A DNA stretch of 64,000 nt. It comes from Tritrichomonas musculus (Eukaryota; Parabasalia; Tritrichomonadida; Tritrichomonadidae). Each line of letters begins with the position of its first letter. The first letter of the stretch is position 1. A program made the translations under genes and the position numbers. The DNA is taken from assembly GCA_039105265.1 (NCBI GenBank), contig JAPFFF010000016.1, forward strand, positions 1 through 64,000, read 5' to 3'. Below are positions 17,906 to 28,222 of the stretch, one piece after another. Below the pieces are notes generated by a model. That model saw nothing but the letters and a program-made list of their open reading frames with translations. It was not told the origin of the DNA and did no database searches.

Positions 17906-20900
17906 CTACTCAATATTTGCACACTTCTTCTCCAATGCAGCAATCCTTTTCTCCAATGAATCGATATATAAATCCTTTTGCTCCAGCATTTCTTTGACTT
18001 CCAATTTTGTAATATAAGCAGTCATATCTATATCATCTAGGGGATGCTTTGTGCTTTGAACAGATTTTATTTCGTTAGCTAATATTTTGAAAACAGGCTT
18101 CAAAGAATCTCTGAAAATATTACATAAATTAAATGTTGCCTGAAGAGTCATTACCCCCTTGTCTGGATCGTCAAAATCATTTTCGAAAGTAATCTCTTCT
18201 AATTCATCTAACCCTTCATCACACCATTCTAATACTTTATTTGTGTCTGAAATTGTCCTAGACCAAGGGTCAAATTTTCTTAGCCGAGAAGCGCCGCTAA
18301 AATATGACTCTTCCAATAAATATGATGTCCTAGCATGAGTTATTGTTGTCGCTGCTACTGCTACTTCTGATGACGCTTCTGCTCCTCCAAATGTAATGCC
18401 CATCGATGATAAAGCTAAGCCTCCACCAACTATTCCACCTGCTATAGTGAAGGCTAAAGAAATCCCTTCAACAATCTTTATTGACTTCATATCTGAAATT
18501 AGATGTTCAGTCTTATCTTCGACTGTTATTAATCTCCTATCCATTTGGCCAACTTTATTCTCCAATTTATTGAAGTCATATGATAAAACATCAAAGTTAT
18601 TACTTACCAAATTTAAATCACTTCTCATCGTAGTAATATTGTCGGCAGTAATAATTTTGGATGAGCATATATTATAATCTGTATACAAAGTGGTAGCTGC
18701 ATTAGGATTGGGGTATATCTCATAAAATTGTTGCCTGATAATATATTCAAAGGGATTCATTTTACCATCCCAATTCATTTCTTCGAAGGGGTCTGCCATG
18801 CTCTTTCGTAAATATATTTCAATATTCCTTTCCTCAGGATTGATAAAACTATCTGTCCAATCACAGGCTATTCTATCTATTGTGTCCAAATCTCCTATCA
18901 AATCAACATTTCCATTCAGCTGTCCATAAACATGAAGTATTTGTGGTAATATTTTGAATGTTAGTCGGGTAGGAGTAGATGATTTTGGCAAATAAATATC
19001 TAAATATACTCTTGAGATTTTAGGAATTAATTCATTAAATTTAATTATATTAGCCTCATAATTAAATAATCTACACTCAACACCTACCAAATCATAGCCT
19101 TCATATGTCTCTTTATTATGTCCTCCCATCTCAAACACCCAACAACTAATATGATTTTCATCCCCATTTATAATTTCATCATTGTTTAACAATAATTTGG
19201 TTTCTAATTTTCCTTCTTTACTAGCGAGTGCATATAAGCTATACAATATACCCTTCTCTCCTCTTGGTATTATTTCGTTGTGTATATCATCATTTTTCAT
19301 CATTGCATAGCATAAATGTGTTCTATTATCATTATGATAATACCCTGTGTTTCTTTTATTTAATTTGTTAATGACACTCCCTCCTAATCTTCCGCTCAAA
19401 TTATTGCCTGTCCATTTATCTTCCTTCCATTCCATTTCCCATGAATTACCGAAGCAATACTCCTTGAATTTGAATTTGAAGCCTTCGATGAGATGGTAAT
19501 CATCTGGGATTTCATATATCATTTTATAATATTCTTTATCTCCTATTGTAGCGTCAGTAATTTTTGTTGGTTTATATAAATAAATAATATCAGAATTATG
19601 TAATTTAAGAGCATTCTTAGCCTCTATTGTATCACACTTTATTGTTGGCTCAACAGCTACCAAAGAGTCTTGAGGTAATAAATACATTATACTTAGCTCT
19701 CCCTTGAGATATAAATCATAAGAATCAATTCTAACCCCTTCATCATGAGCAATATATAATTTATTTGTTGTCGTTTCATGGAAATAACTAAGCCGGGTTT
19801 CATCATGCTCGGTATTGTGAATGAGGACTGGATTATATATTTTTCCATCTTCTGCATAGATATAGAACTCTTTAATTATTTTTCCATTAGCATTCATGAT
19901 AATATTGTTTCGAAGAATTATTTTAAATATATTTATCCTTCCCTGAGTATCTTTTATTTGTTCTTGTATTTCTTCTGTACCACCTATCACCATCATCTTA
20001 AAGTCTCTATCAAATAATCTAAAAGTATCTGTGCTGAGCAAATTATTGGTGAGAATATATTTGGGAAAGCCAGATTGATAAGTAAAATTAGATGTGGTAA
20101 TATCCCCTCCCGAAGATAAATTTGATATATCTACTCCATTTATTAATCCATTAACATTTAAATTTGCTTTGATATTAACATCTCCATATATTGGTTTTTC
20201 TCTATTAAATTGATAATTCTTTGGTGGTTCGATATATTTGTTTCCATATACTTCTAATGCTTTCTTGAACGATTCAAGGTCTGACCCTGGAATTGAAATA
20301 GACCCATCGGGCTGTTTTGGCGGTGTGCCGATATCGATGCTATGCAAGGACTTTGTCCCGAGATCCTTTGGATCTTTCGCTATGTCCGAAGGACTATCTA
20401 TACTCAAAGGGCTAACAGCACTATTGCAGTATATCCATTCATTTTCATTTTCATCCCATACTATATCTCCTTCTTTGTTTTTTGTATTGTTTGCCATAAA
20501 GGCTGCATACACAGCCACACTCATTCTATCTTCATTATTCCTCCAACCTTGACATTTATTATCAAAATCAGTAATCATAATCTGAATCCAGTTTTGTCTG
20601 TCAACATCAAATATAAATGAAGGAGGCGCATCAAAGCTTCTATTTGTTCTCCAGCCTGATGGAAAATCATCAAATGAATACCCACTTTCTGTTAATAAAA
20701 CCCATCTATGAAAGAGGGCTGACCAATAATATCTTTCATCATGTTCAACATCAAAAGACCTATCATTCATGAAATTGGTATGCTGTATATTGGAATCTAT
20801 ATGCTGATTTTGATTTTGATATTGATTTACCAAATCATTTATACCGTCATCATTATTGTAAATCGAAAAGTCAACTACCTGTGATTGAGCCAGCTGGACC

Positions 20901-22108
20901 TGATTATCAAAATGCAAACGACTAATATCATGCTCTTGAAGATGGCCTTCGACTCCATCAACTCTATCATATAAATCAGAAAATAATTCAATAAATATGT
21001 CATCATTTACATCTTCAAAATTATTCTCTCCTTCTTGATTACAATTGCATGATTTTATTTTTGAACAATAATCAGCCCAATAGTTTAATGATACTATTAT
21101 ATTATTTATATTCAGCTGGACATCATTTAGGATTTGATTTAAACTGACCTTTACTTTTGTACCATCGATATTGTCAATTTTTATTGTATGGTCTACAGTT
21201 AATGATGTCGTAAATAGTTTTAGAGCCGATGCCAGCTCATATCCAAGAACACTAGATAACAATAGATTTTGAATTATTTTTGGATAATTTGCGTAATTAT
21301 CTTTTTGATTTTGCATGTATATATCAATAAATTCACCCGGGCTTCCTACTTCCACTAGCTGGTCTGCTTTAACTTCTTCATCGCTATTTTTATATTTATA
21401 TCCTATTGTCTTAAGAGTATTGTCTTGAAGATTGTAATGATATTGCTTTGTTCCATTTATGAATTTTATCCAGTTTGCTTCATTAAATACCTCATATAAT
21501 ATTCTCGTTGTGTTTTGATTTCTCTTTTCATTCTTCATAATATTCATCAACATATCAGCTAAATTATGATATGTCTTGTATTGGAGGAAAGGTTCAGTTG
21601 GCTTAGGCTCTGGTGGAGCAGTATGAGTTTGAACATATTTAACTACTTCACATTTCCCCTTGTCTTCTTCCAATACTACTTGTTCGTATCCATCTGCTGC
21701 GCACATCAATTCGCTATACATATCATGGATTGCTTCACAAGTCTTAGATTCCCCTTCGATAATATCATTAAATGTATTAACACAATATTCATCTCTGATA
21801 AGTTCTCTGTTGGATTCAACAAATGAATTCGTTCTTGCTAATGCTTTGTATTCAAGTATTTGTGTAGATTTTTCAGTTATGGGAACATCCCCAAATCCTT
21901 TGAGACTACCTCCATTTTCAATATAATCATTTACCACTCTGGCATCAACTTCAGCTTTATTGTATAGACAATTAAATTTTGGGTATTCATCGGGCTTATC
22001 TTCTTGGATGATATTTATTTTTTCATCTTCTCCAGCACATATTTCAAATCCATTTGCTTTAAGTTTTTTTGCTTCTTTGCTCTTTGCAGAATATAGTGTC
22101 AAGGACAT
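17906..22108 (-). CDS. Giant virion-surface/fibre-like protein 1 (element B)
   Basis: This 1400-aa protein has a unique N-terminal 600 residues, with acidic and Cys-containing helices such as GESKTCEAIHDMYSEL and SKIKSCNCNQEGEN. It then has the module shared with 14776-17877: KNALKLHNSDIIYLYKPT, FKFKEYCFGNSWEMEW, EYIIRQQFYEIYPNPNAATT and SKIITADNITTMRSDLN. A coiled coil follows, then a Gly-rich hydrophobic segment (ISLAFTIAGGIVGGGLALSS) and a last coiled coil (LYIDSLEKRIAALEKK). Duplication with a new N-terminus is evident. Together the pair fills a third of the element. The function is unknown; large size, coiled coils and a single hydrophobic stretch fit a virion spike or host-interaction protein. 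Confidence 0.74.
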   Translation of the reverse strand: MSLTLYSAKSKEAKKLKANGFEICAGEDEKINIIQEDKPDEYPKFNCLYNKAEVDARVVNDYIENGGSLKGFGDVPITEKSTQILEYKALARTNSFVESNRELIRDEYCVNTFNDIIEGESKTCEAIHDMYSELMCAADGYEQVVLEEDKGKCEVVKYVQTHTAPPEPKPTEPFLQYKTYHNLADMLMNIMKNEKRNQNTTRILYEVFNEANWIKFINGTKQYHYNLQDNTLKTIGYKYKNSDEEVKADQLVEVGSPGEFIDIYMQNQKDNYANYPKIIQNLLLSSVLGYELASALKLFTTSLTVDHTIKIDNIDGTKVKVSLNQILNDVQLNINNIIVSLNYWADYCSKIKSCNCNQEGENNFEDVNDDIFIELFSDLYDRVDGVEGHLQEHDISRLHFDNQVQLAQSQVVDFSIYNNDDGINDLVNQYQNQNQHIDSNIQHTNFMNDRSFDVEHDERYYWSALFHRWVLLTESGYSFDDFPSGWRTNRSFDAPPSFIFDVDRQNWIQIMITDFDNKCQGWRNNEDRMSVAVYAAFMANNTKNKEGDIVWDENENEWIYCNSAVSPLSIDSPSDIAKDPKDLGTKSLHSIDIGTPPKQPDGSISIPGSDLESFKKALEVYGNKYIEPPKNYQFNREKPIYGDVNIKANLNVNGLINGVDISNLSSGGDITTSNFTYQSGFPKYILTNNLLSTDTFRLFDRDFKMMVIGGTEEIQEQIKDTQGRINIFKIILRNNIIMNANGKIIKEFYIYAEDGKIYNPVLIHNTEHDETRLSYFHETTTNKLYIAHDEGVRIDSYDLYLKGELSIMYLLPQDSLVAVEPTIKCDTIEAKNALKLHNSDIIYLYKPTKITDATIGDKEYYKMIYEIPDDYHLIEGFKFKFKEYCFGNSWEMEWKEDKWTGNNLSGRLGGSVINKLNKRNTGYYHNDNRTHLCYAMMKNDDIHNEIIPRGEKGILYSLYALASKEGKLETKLLLNNDEIINGDENHISCWVFEMGGHNKETYEGYDLVGVECRLFNYEANIIKFNELIPKISRVYLDIYLPKSSTPTRLTFKILPQILHVYGQLNGNVDLIGDLDTIDRIACDWTDSFINPEERNIEIYLRKSMADPFEEMNWDGKMNPFEYIIRQQFYEIYPNPNAATTLYTDYNICSSKIITADNITTMRSDLNLVSNNFDVLSYDFNKLENKVGQMDRRLITVEDKTEHLISDMKSIKIVEGISLAFTIAGGIVGGGLALSSMGITFGGAEASSEVAVAATTITHARTSYLLEESYFSGASRLRKFDPWSRTISDTNKVLEWCDEGLDELEEITFENDFDDPDKGVMTLQATFNLCNIFRDSLKPVFKILANEIKSVQSTKHPLDDIDMTAYITKLEVKEMLEQKDLYIDSLEKRIAALEKKCANIE

Positions 22109-22127
22109 TTTAATCTGAAATTAAATA
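22109..22127. promoter_or_regulatory. 19-bp divergent promoter gap
   Basis: Only 19 bp separate the starts of the minus-strand giant gene and the plus-strand 22128 gene. On the minus strand it reads ATTTAATTTCAGATTAAA before ATG, giving an Inr-like TCAGAT 5-10 nt upstream. Both genes must be driven from this gap or from inside each other's coding start. The position is clear; promoter activity is inferred from the trichomonad Inr pattern. Confidence 0.5.
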
Positions 22128-22862
22128 ATGCTGTATAGTGTTCAGAGCCAGCCAGAGAATTATAATACTGTAAGAATGAATATAGATATTCCTTGGAAAT
22201 GCCCTTTCGTCAAGTATTATGTTTCGTCTATTAATACTAAAGCCAATATTTTGTTAACCACCGATGATGATTATTTAATATTTGAGACAGAAAATAGTGA
22301 AGTTCGAATTGATTTCGAGGAGTCGTATGCCTATTCTTTTGCAAATCTGGTTAAATTTTTAAATGAAAGTCAGACTGTAATTACCTTCAAAAATGTCAAC
22401 AATAGAACCATATCTTTAAAGCCTGTCCAAACAGTAAAATTCAAAGAAGGCAGCCATAGAGCAAAATTAATCACTGGATTGTTCAATACTAAGCCTGGAC
22501 ATATATTTCCAAATGGAGTTGAATGCAACGTCCCAGATTTGCCAATTCTTGATTTTGCCAATAAATTATATTTAGTATCTTTGCAGGGTGTAGCAGCGCA
22601 CTCATCTATTGGAGACCAAGAATATACTCCCAGCATCATCGCAAATATTGATACAATGATTATGGACCAAGAAGCTTTAATAGTGAATTATGATTTGACA
22701 AAACCAATAAAAGTAAAAGTAAATACAGATTCGTTAAAGTATTTGGAAATGAGGTTGGTCGACTTTATGTTCCAGCCAGTAATCTTAAAATCCCCCTTGT
22801 TCATTACTCTGAAGATAAAACCATCCCAGGATGCTGATATATATGATATACTCACGAAGTGA
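22128..22862 (+). CDS. Structural (jelly-roll-like) protein candidate (element B)
   Basis: This 244-aa, beta-rich protein has an early YAYSFANLVKFLNES segment, a middle NKLYLVSLQGVAAHSSIGDQ segment, and a C-terminus KVNTDSLKYLEMRLVDFMFQ followed by SPLFITLKIKP. This order resembles a conserved Polinton/adintovirus structural protein whose C-terminus reads roughly I-v-l-D--g-p--f--g-v-vtL. The comparison is from memory of the pattern. It is transcribed away from the giant genes. A role in the virion vertex or fibre base would fit; confidence in the family is moderate to low. Confidence 0.6.
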   Translation: MLYSVQSQPENYNTVRMNIDIPWKCPFVKYYVSSINTKANILLTTDDDYLIFETENSEVRIDFEESYAYSFANLVKFLNESQTVITFKNVNNRTISLKPVQTVKFKEGSHRAKLITGLFNTKPGHIFPNGVECNVPDLPILDFANKLYLVSLQGVAAHSSIGDQEYTPSIIANIDTMIMDQEALIVNYDLTKPIKVKVNTDSLKYLEMRLVDFMFQPVILKSPLFITLKIKPSQDADIYDILTK

Positions 22863-24784
22863 TTTATATCTCACGAAGCAATAGATATTTTTAAATTCTG
22901 ATTATATATTTAGATTCTACATTGGATTTGCAAGATTTTTCACTATAAGAAGTTTAAAAAATATTGAATATTCATCGAGTTATTGAAAAGGGATTTTTGA
23001 AAAAAAGCGTGAGTAGGGGGTCATGGTTTTGATATTGGAAAATATAAAATAAGTTTAAAAAAATATGTATGAGCAGGCATGTTCATTTTTTTATATATTT
23101 TACTTTCAAGTTTTCCAAAAGATTAGGAAAATTAAACGGTCGACAATAAACGTACGGATGAATAAACGTACGGATATAAACGGTCGAATAAACGTACGGA
23201 TGAATAAACGTACGAATATAAACGGTCGACAATAAACGTACGAATATAAACGGTCGACAATAAACGGTCGACAATAAACGTACGGATATAAACGTACGAA
23301 TATAAACGGTCGACAATAAACGTACAGATGAATAAACGGTCGACAAAAATTTTAGATTTGAGAGGGTATTGAAAAAAATGATCGGAAAAATTTTGCCTCA
23401 TAATTGTGAGTAAAATTTTGGTTAGTGCGGCATTAACATAAGATAGTGCGGCATTAACATAAGATAGTGCGACATTAACATAAGATAGTGCGACATTAAC
23501 ATAAGATAGTGCGGCATTAACATAAGATAGTGCGGCATTAACATAAGATAGTGCGGCATTAACATAAGAAATTCAGACAAAAATTTTAGATTTGAGAGGG
23601 CATTGAAAAACCTAATCGGCAAAGATTTTAGATTTGAGAAGGCTTTTAAAATTTTTTCTTTCAAATTATTTTTTAAAATTATTTTCTTTCAAATTATTTT
23701 TTAAAATTTTTTCTTTCAAATTATTTTTTAAAATTATTTTCTTTCAAATTATTTTTTAAAATTATTTTCTTTCAAATTATTTTTTAAAATTTTTTCTTTC
23801 AAATTATTTTTTAAAATTATTTTCTTTCAAATTATTTTTTAAAATTATTTTCTTTCAAATTATTTTTTATTTTCTTTCAAATTATTTTTTAAAATTATTT
23901 TCTTTCAAATTATTTTTTAAAATTATTTTCTTTCAAATTATTTTTTAAAATTATTTTCTTTCAAATTATTTTTTAAAATTATTTTCTTTCAAATTATTTT
24001 TTAAAATTATTTTCTTTCAAATTATTTTTTAAAATTTTTTCTTTCAAATTATTTTTTAAAATTATTTTCTTTCAAATTATTTTTTAAAATTATTTTCTTT
24101 CAAATTATTTTTTAAAATTTTTTCTTTCAAATTATTTTTTAAAATTTTTTCATGAAATGTTATTTGAAAAATAAATTAAACGTATAGATAAATAAATATA
24201 TGGATGAATGTGGCCAGATAAGTATTGAATTTTGCCTTGCTTATATCTCGATGAATATTCAATATTTTTGAATGGTTCAAGAGAGAAGTTCCTTCCTATT
24301 TCAGAGGAGAATTCAAATATTCAATCAGTATTGAAAAATCTCTATTGCCGATAGGCAAGTTCACTTCGTGAATCGTACATATAGATTTGAAGGTATCTTT
24401 ATTGAAATTTGCCTTGTTTATATCTCGATGAATATTCAATATTTTTAAACGTTCTTATAGTCAATTTTCTTCCAAATTCAGAGGAGAATTCAATGAAATA
24501 ATTATCTATTTTTAGTCTGCAGGTGAACGGGTGAATTCTCACCTCCAACTTCACCTCCAACTTCACCTTTCAATTTTTTCTATTTTTTATTTTTAGGCCA
24601 AATGTCCATAGAACCATGTATGTAAATAGGAAATAAATGAGAGGTGAACTGGCAGGTGAATTATTGGGTGAGAATTCACCCCTTCACCCCTGGATGATTT
24701 TTACAGTTTTTTTTGCTCATTTTTGAGCCGAAGCATTTTTTTGTCGCGTGATATTTTTTTATCACTTTTTAATTTTATTGTAAA
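22863..24784. repeat. Repeat-rich central non-coding region of element B
   Basis: Almost 2 kb without a real gene lies between two rightward genes. Block 1 (about 23137-23345) has irregular copies of AATAAACGTACGGATATAAAC and AAACGGTCGAC, rich in the palindromes CGTACG and GTCGAC. Block 2 (about 23423-23569) has seven 21-bp copies of TAGTGCGGCATTAACATAAGA. Block 3 (about 23643-24150) has roughly 18 units of 27-28 bp of the type ATTTTCTTTCAAATTATTTT. CTCGATGAATATTCAATATT lies at 24247 and 24424 and inverted near 22957-22979, within longer direct repeats ending CAGAGGAGAATTCAA. An origin or control region is possible. Confidence 0.85.
24762..24767 (+). promoter_or_regulatory. Inr-like element of the element B polymerase
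   Basis: TCACTT fits the trichomonad initiator TCANWW and lies 21 nt before the ATG at 24785, behind a T-tract (TTTTTTTATCACTTTTTAAT). The same TTTTTTATCAC string precedes the 28577 HNH start and the 41349 gene of element D, so it looks like a recurrent element promoter. Confidence 0.6.
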
Positions 24785-27700
24785 ATGGCTGCTACGCAGA
24801 CTCTTGCAAAGCAAGTGGACAACCAGCTCATTTCCAAACTAACCAAGAAGCAAATTTTATCCCTCCCAGGATTCCAAAATAAAGGGAAACAAACCGTAAA
24901 AAAACTACGTGAAGAGCTCAGACAAAATATCTCTCGAATGAAATTAAACAAAAGAGGCTTGAAAGTGAAGGATTATATCAAGGCATTTAATGAAAGTGAT
25001 GATAAGTTGTTTAACAATCTGCGCAGGCAAAAAAATATCAGACAAAAAGAAAAGGCATCGCGAAGAGAATACAAACAAAGCATCAAAAATAATGCCAGAG
25101 CAGAAAGGGATATATTAAATATTTCGGTCGATTTGTACTCTACAGCTAAGACCGAAGCCAGAAAAGAGTACAAGGAAAGAGTCAAAAATATTCAAGACAA
25201 GCCTAAATTTAAGAAGCAGATGAAGGAATTTATGATGAAAGCGAACAAAGAAATTTCATTCGAAATAGTTATTGGAGATGATGAAGATACCAGGATGGCA
25301 TTTACTGAAACTCTAAGGCAGCTTCACAAGAAGAATAAAAAGAACGTGGTAGTAAAAAGTGAGTCGTTAGATGGGGAGGAATATAAGTGGTATACCATCT
25401 CATCGGCACGAAATATCGACACAACTATTGGTCATATCTCCGGTACAATAGATTTAAATGATGATTGTTCTGATAATAATCCTTGGATTGGTAATGTATT
25501 TATCCCAGCAAAATATCAATTACTCTTCATTCAAAACAAAAAGAAAGGCAAACAAACCGTCTTCACAATCAATAAACAAACTAGTAAAGGGAAGCTATAT
25601 GAAGAAGAAGTAGAAATTGATGAAGATTATAGAGAAAAACCAGACGGAGGATTCTTTCCATATATCAATCTTTCTGATATTGATTTGACTATATATCAAA
25701 TATTTAAGTCTGTGGAGAAGAAAAATTATCAAGATAATTGCCTGGTCTATGCATGTATTCAATCAAAAGTTTTCTCAGAGGAAGAAATAAATCATCTACG
25801 TTCTATGGTAAAAACAAGAATGGTACCAAATACTTTAATCTATGATATTGCCAAATATTTTAAATGCCATTTTATTGTCAGGAGGATTGATGAAAAATAT
25901 GCTACGAGAGACCAACAGCAAATCAAAATAGATACCCGAAAGAAAGCCTGGGCTAAAGCTTTTAACAGGACTGTAGACCTGTTATTATACAAAAATCATT
26001 ACATGATTAACAAACCTGTGGGAAACACAAAGCTGATTACAGTCCTACGAAAGCTATTTAAAGAAGGCATGTTCAGAGAAATAAAATCTTGCGAGATGAA
26101 TATTTTGGCCACAAATGAATATAACAGTCATCTAGCAGATTATCAAGATTTAAATTATGACCCTTCCCTTTGCTGTCAAAAAATAGATTCGTCTGTTATG
26201 AAAAAAGAGAGGGAATGGTCAAAGATATACTACTCTGATTTTGAGACCGATACAACACTATCACCCCATAAACCATATCTTAACATTACAGTATATAGAA
26301 CAAAAGAATTGATACATAAAATGGTTTTTGATGGGGATAATATAGCCGAGAGATTATTAAAATCTTTGGAAAATAATTCTTTGACTTACTTTCATAATCT
26401 AAAATATGATGCCTGCTTCTTCATCAACACCCCTGGATGGGACGTCCAAATAACTGAAAGGAACGGTACAATTCTTCAAATTGTCATGACAAAATATAAA
26501 ATAAACAAAAGATTAACCTTCCGAAATAGCTACTCTTTGATACCTGCTGCCCTATCTTCCTTCGCTAAAATGTTCCAACTACCCGTCCACAAAGAAGTGA
26601 TGGCATATAAAATATACACAGAAAAAAATATCAAACGAAAAGAAGTCTCAGCACTAGAATTCCAACTACAATATTATCTCGAAAATAAAGACAAAAAAAC
26701 ACTTCAACAAATAAAACAAGACTGGAAACAGCTTATCGATAATGCAATAAATTGTGGCGCTTATGAAAACCTCCAGATAGACATTATGAAATACGCCATC
26801 TATTATTGTAAGCTCGACTGTATTGTTTTGATGAAAGGAGTAGAGAAATTTAATCGAGACTTGATAGAAGTGTTCAGACAAACAAAAACAGATATGCTAG
26901 ACGTCCATAATTTTATCTCCATCTCTTCGATTGGATATTATTATGCCTACAAATTTGGTTGCTTCGATGAGTGCTATCAGCTAAGTGGTAAGCCACAAAA
27001 CTTTATCCAGAGATGTGTTTCTGGGGGAAGAACTATGACAGCCAACAATGAAAAGCAGTATGTAGAAGCGAGAATACAAGATTTCGATGCCGTCTCTTTA
27101 TATCCGTCGGCCATGAGTATTATGTCTGGAGTGCCCAAAGGAATGCCTAAAATTATTCCTGAAGGAATATCTACTGAAGAACTATTACGTTATGACCAGT
27201 TCTTTGCTGAAATAAACATTAAAAAATTAAGCTGTAAATCAGATAAGCCATATAAATTTGGGCAGGTATTTAGCAGGAACGACCAGGGCTCAAAAATATT
27301 TACCAACAATCCAACAGACCACTATTATATTGACAAGAGAGCTTTTATGGACCTGATGGAATTTTATACTTTTGACTACGATTTTTATCGAGGATATTAT
27401 TTTGATGAAGGATTTAATAGTAAAATTAATATATTCATCGAGAAATTGTTTAATCTCCGAAAGAAATATCAGGATGCAAAAAATCCTCTACAACAAACTA
27501 TTAAACTCCTCTTGAATTCTATTTATGGAAAATCTATTCTCAAAGCCACTACGACAGAAACAAAATGCATACCAAAAGATAAAGCCATTAAATATATCTG
27601 GAAAAATTATAATTATATCACAGAAATAATAGAGAATAAATCAATCGAAAATGTGTATGTCAAGAAAGTAAAACCAATAAATAATCACTTTAATCTACCA

Positions 27701-28222
27701 CACTTTGGAGCAAGTGTGTTGTCCTGGAGTAAGCATTTGATGAATCGAGTGATAAGTTCAGCAGAGCAGAATGGGATTGAAATATACTACACAGACACCG
27801 ACAGCATACATATCAAAGAAGAAGATGTAGCAAGGATAGGAGAAGTGTTCAAAAAGAGATATGGCAAGGAGTTAATAGGCAAAAAGATGACTCAGTTTCA
27901 CTGTGATTTTGATTCGTTTGAAGGAGCTGTTGGGGCTGTTCATTCAAGAAAATTAATAGCTCTGGGAAAGAAATCATATCTCGACATTTTGGTAGATGAG
28001 AAGGGGAATGAAGGCCTGCATATAAGACTGAAAGGAATTCCTAAACAATGTATTCTAAACAAAGCAAAGAGGATGAATATATCAGTGGAGGAGTTATTTG
28101 AGAAATTATATTGTGGCGAGGAGGTAGTTTTCAATCTTCTTGATGGGGCTAATTGTTTCAAAAAAAATAGCTCATACCAACAGATAAATTTACCAACATT
28201 TGAGAGAAGAATCAAATTTTGA
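24785..28222 (+). CDS. Protein-primed family B DNA polymerase with SAP-like and protease-like N-terminal domains (element B)
   Basis: This 1145-aa protein has a SAP-like N-terminus (LTKKQILSLPGF...NKRGLKVKDYI, residues 19-65). A segment at about 315-410 carries QDNCLVYACIQ (Cys319) and LLLYKNHYMI (His405), a Cys...His arrangement seen in protease-like domains of Polinton polymerases. Exonuclease motifs are DFET (485), NLKYD (538-542) and YCKLD (674-678). Polymerase motif A is DFDAVSLYPS (766-775), B is LLLNSIYGKS (908-917) and C is YYTDTDS (1001-1007). The enzyme copies the element from a protein primer at its ends. The gene is open and starts at an Inr-type promoter. Confidence 0.93.
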   Translation: MAATQTLAKQVDNQLISKLTKKQILSLPGFQNKGKQTVKKLREELRQNISRMKLNKRGLKVKDYIKAFNESDDKLFNNLRRQKNIRQKEKASRREYKQSIKNNARAERDILNISVDLYSTAKTEARKEYKERVKNIQDKPKFKKQMKEFMMKANKEISFEIVIGDDEDTRMAFTETLRQLHKKNKKNVVVKSESLDGEEYKWYTISSARNIDTTIGHISGTIDLNDDCSDNNPWIGNVFIPAKYQLLFIQNKKKGKQTVFTINKQTSKGKLYEEEVEIDEDYREKPDGGFFPYINLSDIDLTIYQIFKSVEKKNYQDNCLVYACIQSKVFSEEEINHLRSMVKTRMVPNTLIYDIAKYFKCHFIVRRIDEKYATRDQQQIKIDTRKKAWAKAFNRTVDLLLYKNHYMINKPVGNTKLITVLRKLFKEGMFREIKSCEMNILATNEYNSHLADYQDLNYDPSLCCQKIDSSVMKKEREWSKIYYSDFETDTTLSPHKPYLNITVYRTKELIHKMVFDGDNIAERLLKSLENNSLTYFHNLKYDACFFINTPGWDVQITERNGTILQIVMTKYKINKRLTFRNSYSLIPAALSSFAKMFQLPVHKEVMAYKIYTEKNIKRKEVSALEFQLQYYLENKDKKTLQQIKQDWKQLIDNAINCGAYENLQIDIMKYAIYYCKLDCIVLMKGVEKFNRDLIEVFRQTKTDMLDVHNFISISSIGYYYAYKFGCFDECYQLSGKPQNFIQRCVSGGRTMTANNEKQYVEARIQDFDAVSLYPSAMSIMSGVPKGMPKIIPEGISTEELLRYDQFFAEINIKKLSCKSDKPYKFGQVFSRNDQGSKIFTNNPTDHYYIDKRAFMDLMEFYTFDYDFYRGYYFDEGFNSKINIFIEKLFNLRKKYQDAKNPLQQTIKLLLNSIYGKSILKATTTETKCIPKDKAIKYIWKNYNYITEIIENKSIENVYVKKVKPINNHFNLPHFGASVLSWSKHLMNRVISSAEQNGIEIYYTDTDSIHIKEEDVARIGEVFKKRYGKELIGKKMTQFHCDFDSFEGAVGAVHSRKLIALGKKSYLDILVDEKGNEGLHIRLKGIPKQCILNKAKRMNISVEELFEKLYCGEEVVFNLLDGANCFKKNSSYQQINLPTFERRIKF

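Noticed and set aside
17878-17943. N-terminal extension of the 14776-17877 protein (MLHWRRSVQILSRIG...)
   Set aside because: It overlaps the neighbouring gene's 3' end and lies upstream of the typical T-rich leader; the Met at 17877 is the better start.
23423-23569. Possible CRISPR-like array (regular 21-bp repeats)
   Set aside because: The units are directly adjacent without spacers, and the genome is eukaryotic; this is a simple tandem repeat.
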